64,000 bases of DNA from an uncultured Clostridia bacterium (GCA_910587735.1 CAJUNT010000009.1:52448-116447); one strand, 5' to 3'. Positions 35,181-46,200 are shown, numbered from the stretch's first letter. Notes: generated by a model not told the origin, from the sequence alone. A program made the numbers and translations.

Positions 35181-37160
35181 TTAACTTAAATCGCTTAAAT
35201 CCAAATAACGATAACCTTCTGTTTCAATAAATTCTTTTCTTCCTTTTAAATTTTCTCCTAAAAGCAATTCAAATACTTGTTGTGTTTTTTCTAATTCATC
35301 ATCAGAAACAAGTATCAGCCTTCTTGTTTCTGGATTCATAGTGGTTTCCCACATCATTTCGGGCTGATTTTCGCCTAATCCCTTTGAGCGGTTAATTTTA
35401 TATTTTTTATTTTTTAATTTTGTTGTAATCGTATTCTTTTCGCTGTCAGAATAAGCAAAATACGTATCTTTCCCACAAGTAATTTCATAAAGAGGGGATT
35501 CTGCAATATATACTTTTTTCTCTTTTATCAATGTAGGTACAAGCCTATAAAGCATGGTTAATATTAATGTTCTAATTTGAAAACCGTCTACATCAGCATC
35601 TGTACATATAATAATTTTACTCCAGCGAAGTTGTTCCAAATCAAATGAATTGATATTAGTGTTATGTTTTGATTTAATTTCTACACCACAGCCTAATACT
35701 TTTAATAAATCTGTAATGATATCGTTATTAAAAATTTTATTATAATCTGCTTTTAAACAATTCAATATTTTACCACGTATAGGTATAATTGCCTGAAATT
35801 CTGCATCTCTACCCAATTTACACGCACCCAGAGCAGAGTCACCCTCTACAATGTAAATCTCTCGCTTTGTCACATCTTTTGAACGACAATTTACAAATTT
35901 TTCAACTCTATTATTCATATCAATATTACCAGTCAATTTTTTTCGTATATTGATACGTGTTTTTTCTGCTGTTTCACGACTTCTTTTATTAGCCAATATC
36001 TGTGCAGTAATTTTATCCGCTTCCAATTTATTTTCTATAAAATAAATTTCGAGTTGATGGCGTAAATATTCCGTCATAGCATCTTGTATAAATTTATTTG
36101 TAATAGATTTTTTAGTTTGATTTTCATAGCTTGTAATAGTAGAAAAAGAATTGATAACCAATATCAAACTATCTTCTATATCATTAAATGTAATTTTTTT
36201 TTCCTCTTTTTTATATAAATTGTTTGATTTTAAATATTTGTCAATGGCAAATACAAAAGCGTTTTTCACAGCTCTATCTGGAGAACCACCATATTCCAAA
36301 AAACTAGAATTATGATAATATTCTAGTAAATTGATTTCATTATTAAAACAAAAAGCCACTTGGAATTTTAATTTATATTCTGGTTTATCTTCTCTGTCAC
36401 GACCTCTTGTTTCATGCTCATAATATTTTATGTCTGTAAAGCCTTTTTGCTGGTTTAATTCTTGCAAATAATCTTTAATACCATTTTCATAAACATAAGT
36501 ATAGGTAGTATCTGTAAATTCATCATATAATATAAACGTCAAACCAGCATTTACAATGGCTTGTTTTTTTAATATATCTTGAAAAAAGGATAGAGGGATA
36601 TCAATATTTGTAAAAACATCTTTATCAGGTAGCCATGTAATAGATGTACCTGTTGTGCTTTCATCACTTTTCTGTTTTTGTAGTCCTCCTATATTTTCTC
36701 CTTTTTCAAAATGAAGTGTATAACAATAACCATCTCTGTGTATGACAGCATCCATATATTCTGATGAGTATTGTGTAGCACAAGTACCTAAGCCGTTTAA
36801 CCCTAAACTAAACTCATAGTTTTCGCCAGAATTATTTTGATATTTTCCACCTGCATATAATTCACAAAATACAAGTTCCCAGTTGTATTGTTGTTCTTTT
36901 ACATTATAATCTACTGGGATACCTCTGCCATAATCTTTTATAGCAACAGAGTGGTCTTTGTAGCGAGTTACCTCTATTAAATTGCCGTAGCCTTCTCTTG
37001 CCTCATCAATGGAATTGGAAAGTATTTCAAATATAGAATGTTGACAGCCTTCTAAACCATCAGAACCAAATATAACACTTGGACGAAGGCGAACTCTGTC
37101 CGCACCTTTTAGAGAAGTAATACTTTCGTTATTATAATTTGTTGTTTGATATTCGTTCAT
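35181..37160 (-). CDS. parE: DNA topoisomerase IV subunit B (GyrB/ParE-like)
   Basis: A 659-residue ATPase subunit. The GHKL ATP-binding motifs are SNSIDEAREG, DYGRGIPVD and GLNGLGT; the TOPRIM domain shows IVEGDSALGACKLGRDAEFQ followed by CTDADVDGFQIRTLIL. Paired with the adjacent parC it makes a heterotetrameric type IIA topoisomerase that decatenates chromosomes. The first in-frame ATG (37166) is only 2 nt from GAGG, so the second (37160) is preferred. A good promoter lies upstream. A second gyrase pair elsewhere would be expected. Confidence 0.9.
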   Translation of the reverse strand: MNEYQTTNYNNESITSLKGADRVRLRPSVIFGSDGLEGCQHSIFEILSNSIDEAREGYGNLIEVTRYKDHSVAIKDYGRGIPVDYNVKEQQYNWELVFCELYAGGKYQNNSGENYEFSLGLNGLGTCATQYSSEYMDAVIHRDGYCYTLHFEKGENIGGLQKQKSDESTTGTSITWLPDKDVFTNIDIPLSFFQDILKKQAIVNAGLTFILYDEFTDTTYTYVYENGIKDYLQELNQQKGFTDIKYYEHETRGRDREDKPEYKLKFQVAFCFNNEINLLEYYHNSSFLEYGGSPDRAVKNAFVFAIDKYLKSNNLYKKEEKKITFNDIEDSLILVINSFSTITSYENQTKKSITNKFIQDAMTEYLRHQLEIYFIENKLEADKITAQILANKRSRETAEKTRINIRKKLTGNIDMNNRVEKFVNCRSKDVTKREIYIVEGDSALGACKLGRDAEFQAIIPIRGKILNCLKADYNKIFNNDIITDLLKVLGCGVEIKSKHNTNINSFDLEQLRWSKIIICTDADVDGFQIRTLILTMLYRLVPTLIKEKKVYIAESPLYEITCGKDTYFAYSDSEKNTITTKLKNKKYKINRSKGLGENQPEMMWETTMNPETRRLILVSDDELEKTQQVFELLLGENLKGRKEFIETEGYRYLDLSDLS

Positions 37161-37205
37161 ATGCATAACCTCAATTTTTAAGAACTGTTGTTCTGTATTA
37201 TTATA

Positions 37206-37235
37206 TATTTAACACGATATTATAAAAAGTGTCAA
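37206..37235 (-). promoter_or_regulatory. Promoter of parE-parC
   Basis: On the minus strand: TTGACA (37235-37230), 18-nt spacer, TAAATA (37211-37206). It lies just after the tRNA-Ser terminator. Confidence 0.6.
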
Positions 37236-37249
37236 GTAAAAATAAAATA

Positions 37250-37275
37250 GAAAAAGCCATTGATTACTCAACGGC
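37250..37275 (-). terminator. Terminator of tRNA-Ser (minus strand)
   Basis: On the minus strand GCCGTTGA (37275-37268) pairs with TCAATGGC (37263-37256) around a 4-nt loop, then T-rich sequence. Confidence 0.7.
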
Positions 37276-37288
37276 AAATAAATATAAA

Positions 37289-37373
37289 CGGAGAAAGAGG
37301 GATTCGAACCCTCGGAGATTTTCACCTCAACAGTTTTCGAGACTGTCACCTTAAACCACTCGGACATTTCTCC
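37289..37373 (-). tRNA. tRNA-Ser (anticodon CGA)
   Basis: An 85-nt class II tRNA on the minus strand. The acceptor arm pairs GGAGAAA with TTTCTCC; the anticodon arm is ACAGTCTCGAAAACTGT with CGA in the loop, and the T-arm ends in GAGGGTTCGAATCCCTC. The long variable arm and the G discriminator are normal for serine tRNA. The 3' CCA is not encoded. It reads UCG codons. Confidence 0.95.
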
Positions 37374-37768
37374 TTAGTGTACTGACAGTGGTAATTATAT
37401 CAATAGTAATAAAAAAAATCAACTCTTTTTTATGATTTCATATGATATTATTCAAAATAATGTAAAAAAGTTGTGATATATTTCTGTTGTTTTATAGCTT
37501 ACACAAGTGTTTCTAATGCATTTGACTGTTGCAATTCATAAACTGTTGTATTATAATATTTTTTGAATACATTTGCTCAAATCTATTATTTAAGGGATAT
37601 AAAATTATTTTTGTTATAAATGATTCTTTATAAAATTACTGTAAATGTGAATACGGTAAATTTTGAAATAATATTTGATGAAACAATATTGTCCCATTTG
37701 TTGATAGAATACGATATTACTCCAAAATAGGATATGAGTCAAAATGATATAGTAGGGGAGGTTTATAT
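37374..37768. other. Intergenic region of about 395 bp, AT-rich
   Basis: No gene is supported. The part next to the tRNA carries its promoter (minus strand): TTGATT (37422-37417), 17-nt spacer, TATAAT (37399-37394). The rest shows only weak TTG-rich promoter-like elements ahead of the zinc-ribbon gene. Confidence 0.6.
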
Positions 37769-39586
37769 GTGTATTGTTCTAATTGTGGGAAAGAGGGAAG
37801 CGGAAAATACTGTGCAGAATGTGGAGGTCTTTTGATAGAAGGCGAAACTGAAAAGAAGCAATATATTCAACCGCCAAGAACACCCCTTGAAACAGATGTA
37901 ACAGAACGTGTGAACGGTCATGCAATCAATATGACAGAAATTATGGAGCATTATGAACAAAATAAAGAGTATGGCATTGAAGTACTTGCCTATTATTCTG
38001 GAATCAGTTTGCAAGAGGCAGAAAGATACATTGATAATAAAATACATAAACAAACACAGCCCAAAAGAACATTGTTTGGTAGTTTAAAAAGAAAGTTGAT
38101 AGGAGATAAAAAACAAGCAGAAAATCAAGAAAAATCTATCAGTAGTATATTTCCATTTTATCAACAAAAGCCTCGTGTAAAAACTGATTTTTTAGAAATA
38201 GATGACAAAAATATAGTGACATTTCGTAGTATTGATATGATGTTTAAAGGGACACTTGTAGCAAAATCCAAAAATGATAAATATGTTATGGCAGTTGGTT
38301 CTTATGGCAAAAAAGTACCAGTGGACTGCTACGTTTTTTTCAATAGGGAACGTCCATTATATAAAGTCATTACAAAATCACCTTTTAAAGCAGCATATGT
38401 AACAAATACAGGGTCTTTTTCTCTTTTTACATTAGATGGAAAATTTTACTTGTTTGATTTTGGACAAAAAGACAATACTGTATTAGAAATAGACGATAGC
38501 GAAATACAATTTATTACAAATTATTTTTGCGAACCATTTACAATACTGCTTTATAAAAAAGAGGGCAGGTATTACCTTTTTATATATGACACACAAAAAG
38601 GCAGTTTTATATATAAAAAATATTTTGATATGGATTCTGAACAAATTTTAAAAAGTACATTAGAAGTAACAAATAATACCATTGAGTGGAAATTCCCATG
38701 CGGATTATATTTACAGTATGATTTTAGAGGAAATGCTATTGATTTACAAGAAGAAAAAAATACATTAAATCGTTTGTATTATCCTATTGCCTATGTAAAT
38801 AATGCAGTAGACAAAATTGAATTATTAAGAAAAGATGAAACACTTCTGGAGGCAAGAATACGTGAAATCAGAGCGCTTTTTGAGCTTGCTATTGAAAAAG
38901 TAGGCGATATGTATTGGTGTTATGATAGTTATGCTTGTTTTGAGGCAGAATTTGGTGATGTTGCTTTAGCAAAGAAGTACTTACCTAAAGCAGAAAATAG
39001 CCAAAATATCAGAAATGCAAATCTTTATAAAATTTGTGGGGAATATGCTCTAAAAAGGGATAAAAAGGATTATGCTCTAGAGTTTTTTGAAAAAGCAATT
39101 CACTTTAAAGTAGATAACGAAATAATAGAACTCTATAAGGCACTGAAACAAGAATTGGCAGAAAAAGAAGCAGAAAAGAAACAAAATAATATATTATCCT
39201 CTTTGTTTAAAAAAGAAAAAGAAAATGAGAAAAACGAAAATGAAAAACAGAACGAGAAACGTAACGAAAAGCAAAATGAAAAAACAAAAGAAAAAGAAAT
39301 ACAAAAACGCAAAAAAAATGCTCCAAAATCACCTATGGAGGCATTTTTGCCAGAGGATATGCTGGAGCAAGAGCAACAACAAGAGCAACAACAAGCAGAA
39401 GAAATATCGAATCAAACAGAAGAAAACAATATTAATGAGATAAAAGAAAGTGACGATACAGAACAAAAAGAGCCAAAAAAAGAAGAAGCAGAAGAATCCA
39501 GTTTTGAAAAAAGAAGAAAAGCAAGAGAAGAAATGCGTTCCAGACATAGACAGATAAGAAGAACTGGACAAAAACCAGAGGAGTAA
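37769..39586 (+). CDS. Zinc-ribbon, TPR-like protein of unknown function
   Basis: A 605-residue protein I do not recognise as a named family. Residues 3-18 form a zinc ribbon (C3, C6, C15, C18). A central region (about 130-330) is rich in short beta strands (FTLDGKFYLFDFG, YYLFIYD) and could be a propeller-like domain. A helical TPR-like region follows (about 370-455). The last 130 residues are a charged, low-complexity tail of E, K, N and Q. The GTG start at 37769 follows GGGGAGG; an ATG two bases earlier is out of frame. DUF896 follows within 4 nt. Confidence 0.75.
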   Translation: MYCSNCGKEGSGKYCAECGGLLIEGETEKKQYIQPPRTPLETDVTERVNGHAINMTEIMEHYEQNKEYGIEVLAYYSGISLQEAERYIDNKIHKQTQPKRTLFGSLKRKLIGDKKQAENQEKSISSIFPFYQQKPRVKTDFLEIDDKNIVTFRSIDMMFKGTLVAKSKNDKYVMAVGSYGKKVPVDCYVFFNRERPLYKVITKSPFKAAYVTNTGSFSLFTLDGKFYLFDFGQKDNTVLEIDDSEIQFITNYFCEPFTILLYKKEGRYYLFIYDTQKGSFIYKKYFDMDSEQILKSTLEVTNNTIEWKFPCGLYLQYDFRGNAIDLQEEKNTLNRLYYPIAYVNNAVDKIELLRKDETLLEARIREIRALFELAIEKVGDMYWCYDSYACFEAEFGDVALAKKYLPKAENSQNIRNANLYKICGEYALKRDKKDYALEFFEKAIHFKVDNEIIELYKALKQELAEKEAEKKQNNILSSLFKKEKENEKNENEKQNEKRNEKQNEKTKEKEIQKRKKNAPKSPMEAFLPEDMLEQEQQQEQQQAEEISNQTEENNINEIKESDDTEQKEPKKEEAEESSFEKRRKAREEMRSRHRQIRRTGQKPEE

Positions 39587-39590
39587 ATCA

Positions 39591-39788
39591 ATGAAAAATT
39601 TATTAGAACGTATTAATGCTTTGGCAAAAAAACAAAAATCAGAAGGATTGACAGAGCAGGAAATACAAGAAAGAGAAGAACTTAGAAAAGAATACATTAA
39701 ACAATTTCGTGCTGGTATGACTGATATATTAGACAATACTTATATTAAAGAGCCAGATGGTACATTAAAAAAACTGCAAAAAAAATAA
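39591..39788 (+). CDS. DUF896 family protein (YnzC-like)
   Basis: A 65-residue helical protein with the DUF896 signature: INALAKKQKSEGLTEQEIQE then LRKEYIKQFRAG. YnzC in Bacillus is such a protein; a related one (YneA region) is LexA-regulated, but no activity is established for the family. It starts 4 nt after the zinc-ribbon gene with GAGGAG, so the pair is probably co-transcribed. A GCCCCTT/AAGGGGC hairpin follows directly. Confidence 0.9.
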   Translation: MKNLLERINALAKKQKSEGLTEQEIQEREELRKEYIKQFRAGMTDILDNTYIKEPDGTLKKLQKK

Positions 39789-39807
39789 GCCCCTTATAAC
39801 AAGGGGC
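39789..39807 (+). terminator. Hairpin after the DUF896 gene
   Basis: GCCCCTT pairs with AAGGGGC around a 5-nt loop just after the stop codon. The T tract is poor, so termination strength is doubtful. Coordinates may be off by one base. Confidence 0.5.
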
Positions 39808-39872
39808 ATATTATTGTGAATAAAGGTAAGATGTTAGTGTTTTTTATCAAATTTTGCAAATTTTTATTTTTT

Positions 39873-40043
39873 TTACTGTTCTGAAATTGTTTTTGCTAAA
39901 GAACGCAAATCAGATTCTGTCTGCAAATGAGAGCCTTTTTCTTTTATTTCTAATTTTGAATGGAGAGATAAATTGTTATAAAATTTTTGAGCAGAATCAC
40001 AGTTCAATAATAAATCTGCTAAATTTCTGTATGTTTTGTGCAT
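39873..40043 (-). CDS. Small protein of unknown function (56 aa)
   Basis: An isolated minus-strand gene. The ATG at 40043 is preceded by a perfect AAGGAGG with 7-nt spacing, strong evidence that it is translated; the longer upstream frame has no ribosome site. The product (56 residues) is polar and helical: HKTYRNLADLLLN then LRSLAKTISEQ. Its pattern recalls short clostridial proteins with a C-terminal SEAELRxxA helix, but I cannot name a family. The gene lies in the gap between DUF896 and YigZ and is convergent with the first. Confidence 0.6.
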   Translation of the reverse strand: MHKTYRNLADLLLNCDSAQKFYNNLSLHSKLEIKEKGSHLQTESDLRSLAKTISEQ

Positions 40044-40227
40044 ATGAATTCCTCCTTGTGATTTATTGTTTTTCAAAAGGTTGTTAGCATGAGTGTATAA
40101 TGAAGCAATGTTTTTAATATTTGTTATCATTTTGTACATTGTACATTTGTTGCTTCACATATAGAATGTGCAGAAAACTATTTTTTATACAACATTTTTA
40201 AATGGATAAATAAAGGAGAATATTTTC

Positions 40228-40884
40228 ATGCTGGAACAATATAAAACAGTAATAAAACAAGGACAAGCAGAAATTGTAGAAAAAAAGTCTCGTTTTATTG
40301 CGACAATACGTCCTGTAAAAACAGAACAGCAAGCAAGAGAATTTATAGAGGAAATGAAAAAAAAATATTGGGACGCAACGCATAATGTATTTGCCTATCA
40401 AATTGGTGAAAGAAATGAAATACAGCGTTTTAGTGATGATGGTGAGCCACAAGGTACAGCAGGTATGCCAGTGTTAGATGTGTTACAAAGAGAAGATATC
40501 AAAAATACAGCGATTGTTGTTACAAGATATTTCGGAGGTACTCTTTTAGGAACAGGCGGACTTGTAAGGGCTTATGGAAAATCAGCAAAAGAGGGTTTAT
40601 TCTCTGCTGGTATTTGTAATGTTGTATTATATAGAAAGTTTTGTGTCACAATATCCTATACGGATTCTGGAAAAGTACAATATGAAATACTGCAAAATGG
40701 ATATGAATTATACGATACCATATATACAGAAAATGTTAGCTACATTGTGTTAGTAAAATTTGAGCAAGGTGACGCTTTTTTAAAAAAAATAATAGATGTA
40801 ACAGCAAACCGTGCAGTCATTACAGAAGAACCATCTTTTTACGGCACATGGATAGATAATAAAATGGAAATCATAGAAAACTAA
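40228..40884 (+). CDS. YigZ / IMPACT family protein
   Basis: A 218-residue protein of the YigZ (IMPACT) family. It has the UPF0029 signature RFSDDGEPQGTAGMP (about residues 69-83) and NTAIVVTRYFGGTLLGTGGLVRAYG (about 92-116), with a C-terminal DUF1949 fold. The family is linked to translation control through ribosome/eIF binding in eukaryotes, but the bacterial role is not established. The ATG follows AAAGGAGAAT. Confidence 0.93.
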   Translation: MLEQYKTVIKQGQAEIVEKKSRFIATIRPVKTEQQAREFIEEMKKKYWDATHNVFAYQIGERNEIQRFSDDGEPQGTAGMPVLDVLQREDIKNTAIVVTRYFGGTLLGTGGLVRAYGKSAKEGLFSAGICNVVLYRKFCVTISYTDSGKVQYEILQNGYELYDTIYTENVSYIVLVKFEQGDAFLKKIIDVTANRAVITEEPSFYGTWIDNKMEIIEN

Positions 40885-40952
40885 TGTTATTTTACTGTAA
40901 AAATACAGATAAATATATTTTGTAATAAGTTCATTTTTTAAGGAGGATTTTT

Positions 40953-41681
40953 ATGTCAGGACATTCTAAATTTGCAAACATCAAGCACAAAAAAGAAAAA
41001 AATGATGCAAAAAAAGGTAAAATTTTTACTATGCTAGGAAGGGAAATAGCTGTTGCTGTAAAAGCGGGCGGTGCAGACCCTGCAAATAATGGAAAACTGC
41101 GTGATGTCATTGCAAAAGCAAAAGCAAATAATATGCCCAATGATACCATTGACAGAAGTATTAAAAAAGCTGCTGGTGGTGGCGATGATGTAAATTATGA
41201 AACAGTAGTATATGAAGGATATGGACCAAATGGCGTCGCTATTATTGTAGAAGTATTAACAGACAATAGAAATAGAGCAGCTGCAAATGTTAGAAATGCA
41301 TTTACAAAAGGTGGCGGCAATATGGGCACAAGTGGCTGTGTATCTTTTATGTTTGATGAAAAAGGTTTAATTGTTGTAGATAAAGAAGAAGTGGACATGG
41401 ACGAAGACGAAATGATGCTTTTAGCGATAGAGGCTGGTGCAGAAGATGTTGCATCTGAAGAAGATAGCTACGAAATCACAACATCACCTGATGATTTTTC
41501 TGCTGTAAGAGAGGCATTAGAGCAGTCTGGTATACCTATGGCAAGTGCAGAAGTAACAATGATTCCTCAAACATATACAGAATTGACAGGAGAAGAAGAA
41601 ATTAAAAAAATGAATAAAATACTTGATTTGTTAGATGATGATGACGATGTGCAAAATGTTTATCATAATTGGGACGAATAA
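40953..41681 (+). CDS. yebC: YebC/PmpR family protein
   Basis: A 242-residue YebC protein: [23 protein letters not shown] at the N-terminus and [20 protein letters not shown] in the core are standard. YebC proteins were described as transcriptional regulators; recent work places some of them on the ribosome at proline stretches. The ATG follows AAGGAGG. It ends with a 13-bp terminator hairpin. Confidence 0.95.
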   Translation: MSGHSKFANIKHKKEKNDAKKGKIFTMLGREIAVAVKAGGADPANNGKLRDVIAKAKANNMPNDTIDRSIKKAAGGGDDVNYETVVYEGYGPNGVAIIVEVLTDNRNRAAANVRNAFTKGGGNMGTSGCVSFMFDEKGLIVVDKEEVDMDEDEMMLLAIEAGAEDVASEEDSYEITTSPDDFSAVREALEQSGIPMASAEVTMIPQTYTELTGEEEIKKMNKILDLLDDDDDVQNVYHNWDE

Positions 41682-41691
41682 TAATATTTTT

Positions 41692-41730
41692 ATAAGCGGT
41701 GTGATAAAAAATCATACTGCTTATTTTTTA
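41692..41730 (+). terminator. Terminator of yebC
   Basis: A 13-bp stem (41692-41704 with 41712-41724, two G-U pairs) around a 7-nt loop leads into a T run. Confidence 0.85.
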
Positions 41731-41742
41731 AAGAGAATATAC

Positions 41743-41786
41743 AAAAAAAGGGGAAACTTTTTTATTTACAAAAAGTTCCCCTTTAT
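41743..41786 (-). terminator. Terminator of the SLH-protein gene (minus strand)
   Basis: On the minus strand AAAGGGGAACTTTTT and AAAAAGTTTCCCCTTT pair with one bulge around a short AT loop and are followed by a T run. The stem could also work on the plus strand. Confidence 0.8.
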
Positions 41787-41792
41787 TATTTA

Positions 41793-43124
41793 TTATTTTA
41801 CAATATTTTGGCAAAATCTCATCAATATAGAAGAAACCTGCGCACGTGTTGCACTACCATTTGGAACTAATGTAGTATCTGTAACACCAGTAATCATACC
41901 TACTTGATTTGCCCACTGTAATGCTTCAACAGCATAAGCGTTAATATCTTTTGCATCAATATAATTAGATAAATTATTTTTTTGAGTAGTATCATAACCT
42001 TTATATTGCGCATAACGATATAATATAGCTGCCATTTGTTCACGAGTAATGGTGTCGTTTGGACCAAAATTTCCATTACCATAGCCAGAAACAATACCAT
42101 TTGCGGAAGCCCAAGCAACAGCATTTGTATAATATTGATTTTGTTCCACATCTATAAAATTGGAGGCTGTTGCATTGGGGTTACCATCTAAACGATGCAA
42201 TATAGTAACTATCATAGCTCGAGTAGTTGTAACATTAGGACTAAACATTGTAGTATCTGTACCAGCCATCATATTATTTGCATACACATATTTTACAGAA
42301 TTGTAATACCAATCATATGCATTCACATCAGTAAAAGGCAATACAATATTTTCAAAAGAAGTATTATTATTTGTACTGTTATTTGTTGGCGGTGTTTGTG
42401 ATACTGTTTGTGTAAATTCTGCCTTTATAAAAATATCAGAAGAAGGCATAACAAAAGTATATTGATTATTTTGTTTTTCTGTTAATTTTAATTCTTTGTC
42501 CTGTTCATCCAATGCGGTTATGCTGTATAATTCGTAGCCATTTTGAGGTTTTACAGTAATTGTTATGATTTCTCCTTTGCGAGAAGAATTAGAACTTACA
42601 GTAATAGAACCATTTTTTATAGCATTTGAAATATCAACATCATATTTTTTACTAGAGCTGGAAGAATGAGAGCCACTAGAACTACTTTGACTTTTACCAG
42701 AAATACGAACTGTATCATATTGTGTTTTATTGAAATCTTTATCAAGCAATTTCAATGAAGAAGCAGATTCAATAGTAAATGAATCATCTGATGTAACATT
42801 TCCTATTACAATATTTTTTTGTTCATTTAAAGGTGTATTTTTAGAAACAATATATAATGTAATATCTGAACCATTTTGAGTGTATGTAGTATATATATCA
42901 TTTCCATTATCATTTTCATATTGTTTATCGTTTTTTGTGTCTGTTGTCAATGTCATTTCCAAACCATAGCAGTCATCAGATACATCATTTAATGTTAATT
43001 GTTGATTTTTCCCATTACTTTTAGAAGAGATTGCAATAGAAGGAGATGAGGCAAATGCTGTAACCATCAAAAGCAATACAAATAAAAAAGTAAATGGTAA
43101 AAATAAAAAAATATTTTTTTTCAT
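41793..43124 (-). CDS. SLH-domain cell-surface protein
   Basis: A 443-residue exported protein with a signal peptide (about residues 1-25, ending AFA). A beta-sandwich region follows (about 27-145), ending in serine-rich linker SSSSGSHSSSSSKK; then an InlB-B-like repeat (about 160-240, ITVKPQNGYELYSI) and three SLH domains (about 262-310, 325-375, 385-440). SLH domains hold proteins on the secondary cell-wall polymer. The N-terminal region resembles cohesin-like domains only weakly. It follows the M60 gene on the same strand by 78 nt. Confidence 0.87.
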   Translation of the reverse strand: MKKNIFLFLPFTFLFVLLLMVTAFASSPSIAISSKSNGKNQQLTLNDVSDDCYGLEMTLTTDTKNDKQYENDNGNDIYTTYTQNGSDITLYIVSKNTPLNEQKNIVIGNVTSDDSFTIESASSLKLLDKDFNKTQYDTVRISGKSQSSSSGSHSSSSSKKYDVDISNAIKNGSITVSSNSSRKGEIITITVKPQNGYELYSITALDEQDKELKLTEKQNNQYTFVMPSSDIFIKAEFTQTVSQTPPTNNSTNNNTSFENIVLPFTDVNAYDWYYNSVKYVYANNMMAGTDTTMFSPNVTTTRAMIVTILHRLDGNPNATASNFIDVEQNQYYTNAVAWASANGIVSGYGNGNFGPNDTITREQMAAILYRYAQYKGYDTTQKNNLSNYIDAKDINAYAVEALQWANQVGMITGVTDTTLVPNGSATRAQVSSILMRFCQNIVK

Positions 43125-43202
43125 AAATTTTCCTTTTTTCCTTTCTAATTGAATAATAGATATACTTTAGCAGAATTGCTTCCGCCAAAGTATATTTTTA
43201 TA

Positions 43203-46200
43203 TTATTGTTCATCTAAAACAATGGACTCTTGTAATTCTGTATCACTTCCGATAGGAGGTTCTTCTATATCTGTATTATCATTATCTGCGTTGTCTATAT
43301 TAGCAGTATCATTTGTATTTTCTGTATTTGTGATAATATCATTTTCATCAGTATTATCTTCATTATCAGATACAACATTATCAACATTTTCGTTTATTGT
43401 AGAAACATTTTTATCATTGTTTTCAGCTTCAGCATTACTATAGCTATAATTTTCATCAGATTTCAGTGTAACAATAGGGATACCATTTTGACTTGTTGTA
43501 CCATCTGCATTTGGCACAGTATCATCAGGGAAACTTATCCAAAGCGTTTGACTTGTCACACGACTATTACTATCGCTTTCTGGAACATCTGTTCTGCAAA
43601 GTAATGCTTTAATTTCCATAGGTAAATTATCTGTTACATTACTAGACTGATTTAATTCTTTTTCAGCTTCCATATCTGGAACAAATATAAAGAATCCATC
43701 GCTTGTATCACTTACAGCACCATCTTTTGGAATTTCACTCAAAAGCAAAGCGTAACCATTCATAGGTCGTTCTATAGCGGTTTCTGGTTTTTCTGTTTCT
43801 GCCGCTTCTGCTGTAGTGTTGTACTTTGCTTGTATTTCTACAGTATTATATCCAGGATTTCCTCTATAATTACCTAATATTACTAAAGTACCTTTTTTAA
43901 TCACATCATCAGAACCATCACCATATTGATAATCATGTGCCAATCTAGCAACATTGGCATTGTCATAACTATAAAAATCAATACGGTCGCCAGGATAATC
44001 TAAAAGTTCAACATCTCCAGTAATACCTTCTATATGCATTACAGCAACATCATAAGTCCATATACGAGTATCGGAACTTTCTGCACCTGGTTTATTAAAA
44101 TAAACTGGTGTATTTGCATCAATATGTCCTTGTTTTGCTGTTGTCCATTCAGATTGTTGTTTATCTGCTTTTACTTTAATTGTGATATTGCCACCAGTAG
44201 AGGATATAATACCTGTTACAGGAACAGCATTTCCTTTCATTGTGATAGTAATGCCACTATCATCACGAGATATATCATAGTTATCAGCGTCAATTTTTTT
44301 ATCATATGCAATTCTAATTTCATTTGCTGTCACTTCTGCACCCATATTACCCAACAAATCAACTGGTATAGCGGAATAGGTATAAGCTAAATTATTCGCT
44401 GCACCCAAATCATCATTATAAGTATTTGTAGTTGTAAAACCAATCGGAATACCATTTCTAATAATTTCATATCCCAACAATGAAGCATTGTCTGTATTAG
44501 ATAATGTGATTGTAACAACATTATCATTTGCTTGTGCTGTAATAGAAGTAGTACCGTTATTTGCATTCCCTCCAGAAAGCCTATACTGATAAGAATTATC
44601 ATTCAAATACCATATTGCACGATTTTCTTTTGAATATTTTTGCAATGTTTGTTTTACATCTGCACTTAAAACCATTCCCCAACGAGTAAAGAATTCTGAA
44701 AGGTCTTTTTGTACCACATCAGATGCAATTAAAGCAACTCTTTCGCCATAAGTTTTACCATTGTATTCTCCAGCTTTCCATTTTTTGAAAAATTCATTAT
44801 AAAATTTCAAAGGACTTCCAGCATCATCATATGCTAAATGAAGTTGCCAATACATACCAAGTTGCACAAATACATCATTTGCAACACCTTCCCGTCCAAC
44901 AGCTACTTTGTTATATATAGAATCCCATTTATTACTTTTTGTCAAACGGGTATCTGTTGCCATGTTGTTTCCATTCCATGCCTGTACAGCAAGGGAATAA
45001 ATATTATTTGTAACTTCTGCCTTACCCAATTTGTCCATGTTATGACCAATTTCATGAGCGATACCCCAACCAAAAAGACCATTACTACTACCTGTATTTG
45101 CAGATGTTGGTTTTCCACAGACAAGTGCAGACGCAGAGCCATATTCAATACCAACATGATTTCCAGCCGCATACATAAATGCACCTGCAAACATTCTCAT
45201 ATAACGAATATTTTGGCGAACAGTCATAGGATATTGATATCCAGAAAAAGGAATATCTGCATCAATAATACCTTGTACTTTATTTGCTACAAAAAGGACT
45301 TCTTCCCAAGCAAGTACATTTTGATACATAGTATTTACTTCATCATTAGATACACCATTTAATCCAGCAAGAACTTGATCAGCAGGCAATGAAAGCAATA
45401 CACTTGGTGTTGAAATTTCAGTAGCATTTTTAATATTTATTTTTAAATTGCTTTTATCCAAATTGTTAACATGATTAGAAAGTGTATTCACATAATTTTG
45501 TATTACTGATTTTCTTTGTTCTTCTGACATATCATACCATTTTGATAATTCCAATACTGGTATCGCAAAAGTTGTATCATTTTCCATAATATGGAGTTTT
45601 ATTTTTTCTGGCTGACTTCCAGCATAAGTAATATAAAGCATACCACCTCTAGTATCAGCAAGAGAGCCTATTTTATCCACAATAATATAATTACGTCCAT
45701 TTTCAATTTGAACAGCTTTTCCTTTCCAAATGCCAGATTCTCCATAATATTGTGTAGGTACAATAAAAACAGGGCTGTCATTAGGCACTTCTGCATAAAT
45801 TGCTGTTGTAGATTCGGCAAGCGCAGAAACTCCCACAGGTTGTAAATCACTTGCACCTTGTTTATATTGGCTATCAAATGAACCGCTTCGACTTTGGAAA
45901 TCACTTTTTATCACGCCTATATTGCTGTTATCTCCAGATAAAAGTTTTTGAGCCAATTCCAATTCTTGTTTTAATAAATCAACGTCCATATAGAAAACAC
46001 TTAATTGTGTCAATCTATCTGATAATTGTTGAATTTGTGATTGTGTTACATCAGATTTCAATGTTGTAAATGCATTATCAGAAAAGAGTGAGGCAATTTC
46101 AGAGGAAAGTTTGTCAGCGTCATAAAATGCGATTTCTGAAATGCTTACACGTGCTCCACCGCCTTCTATTTCTGCTAATTCCACAGTAATACTTTTTACA

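Noticed and set aside
44838..45362. A 174-residue plus-strand frame inside the M60 gene
   Set aside because: It lies opposite the catalytic domain and is rich in Cys, His and Ile as expected for antisense translation.
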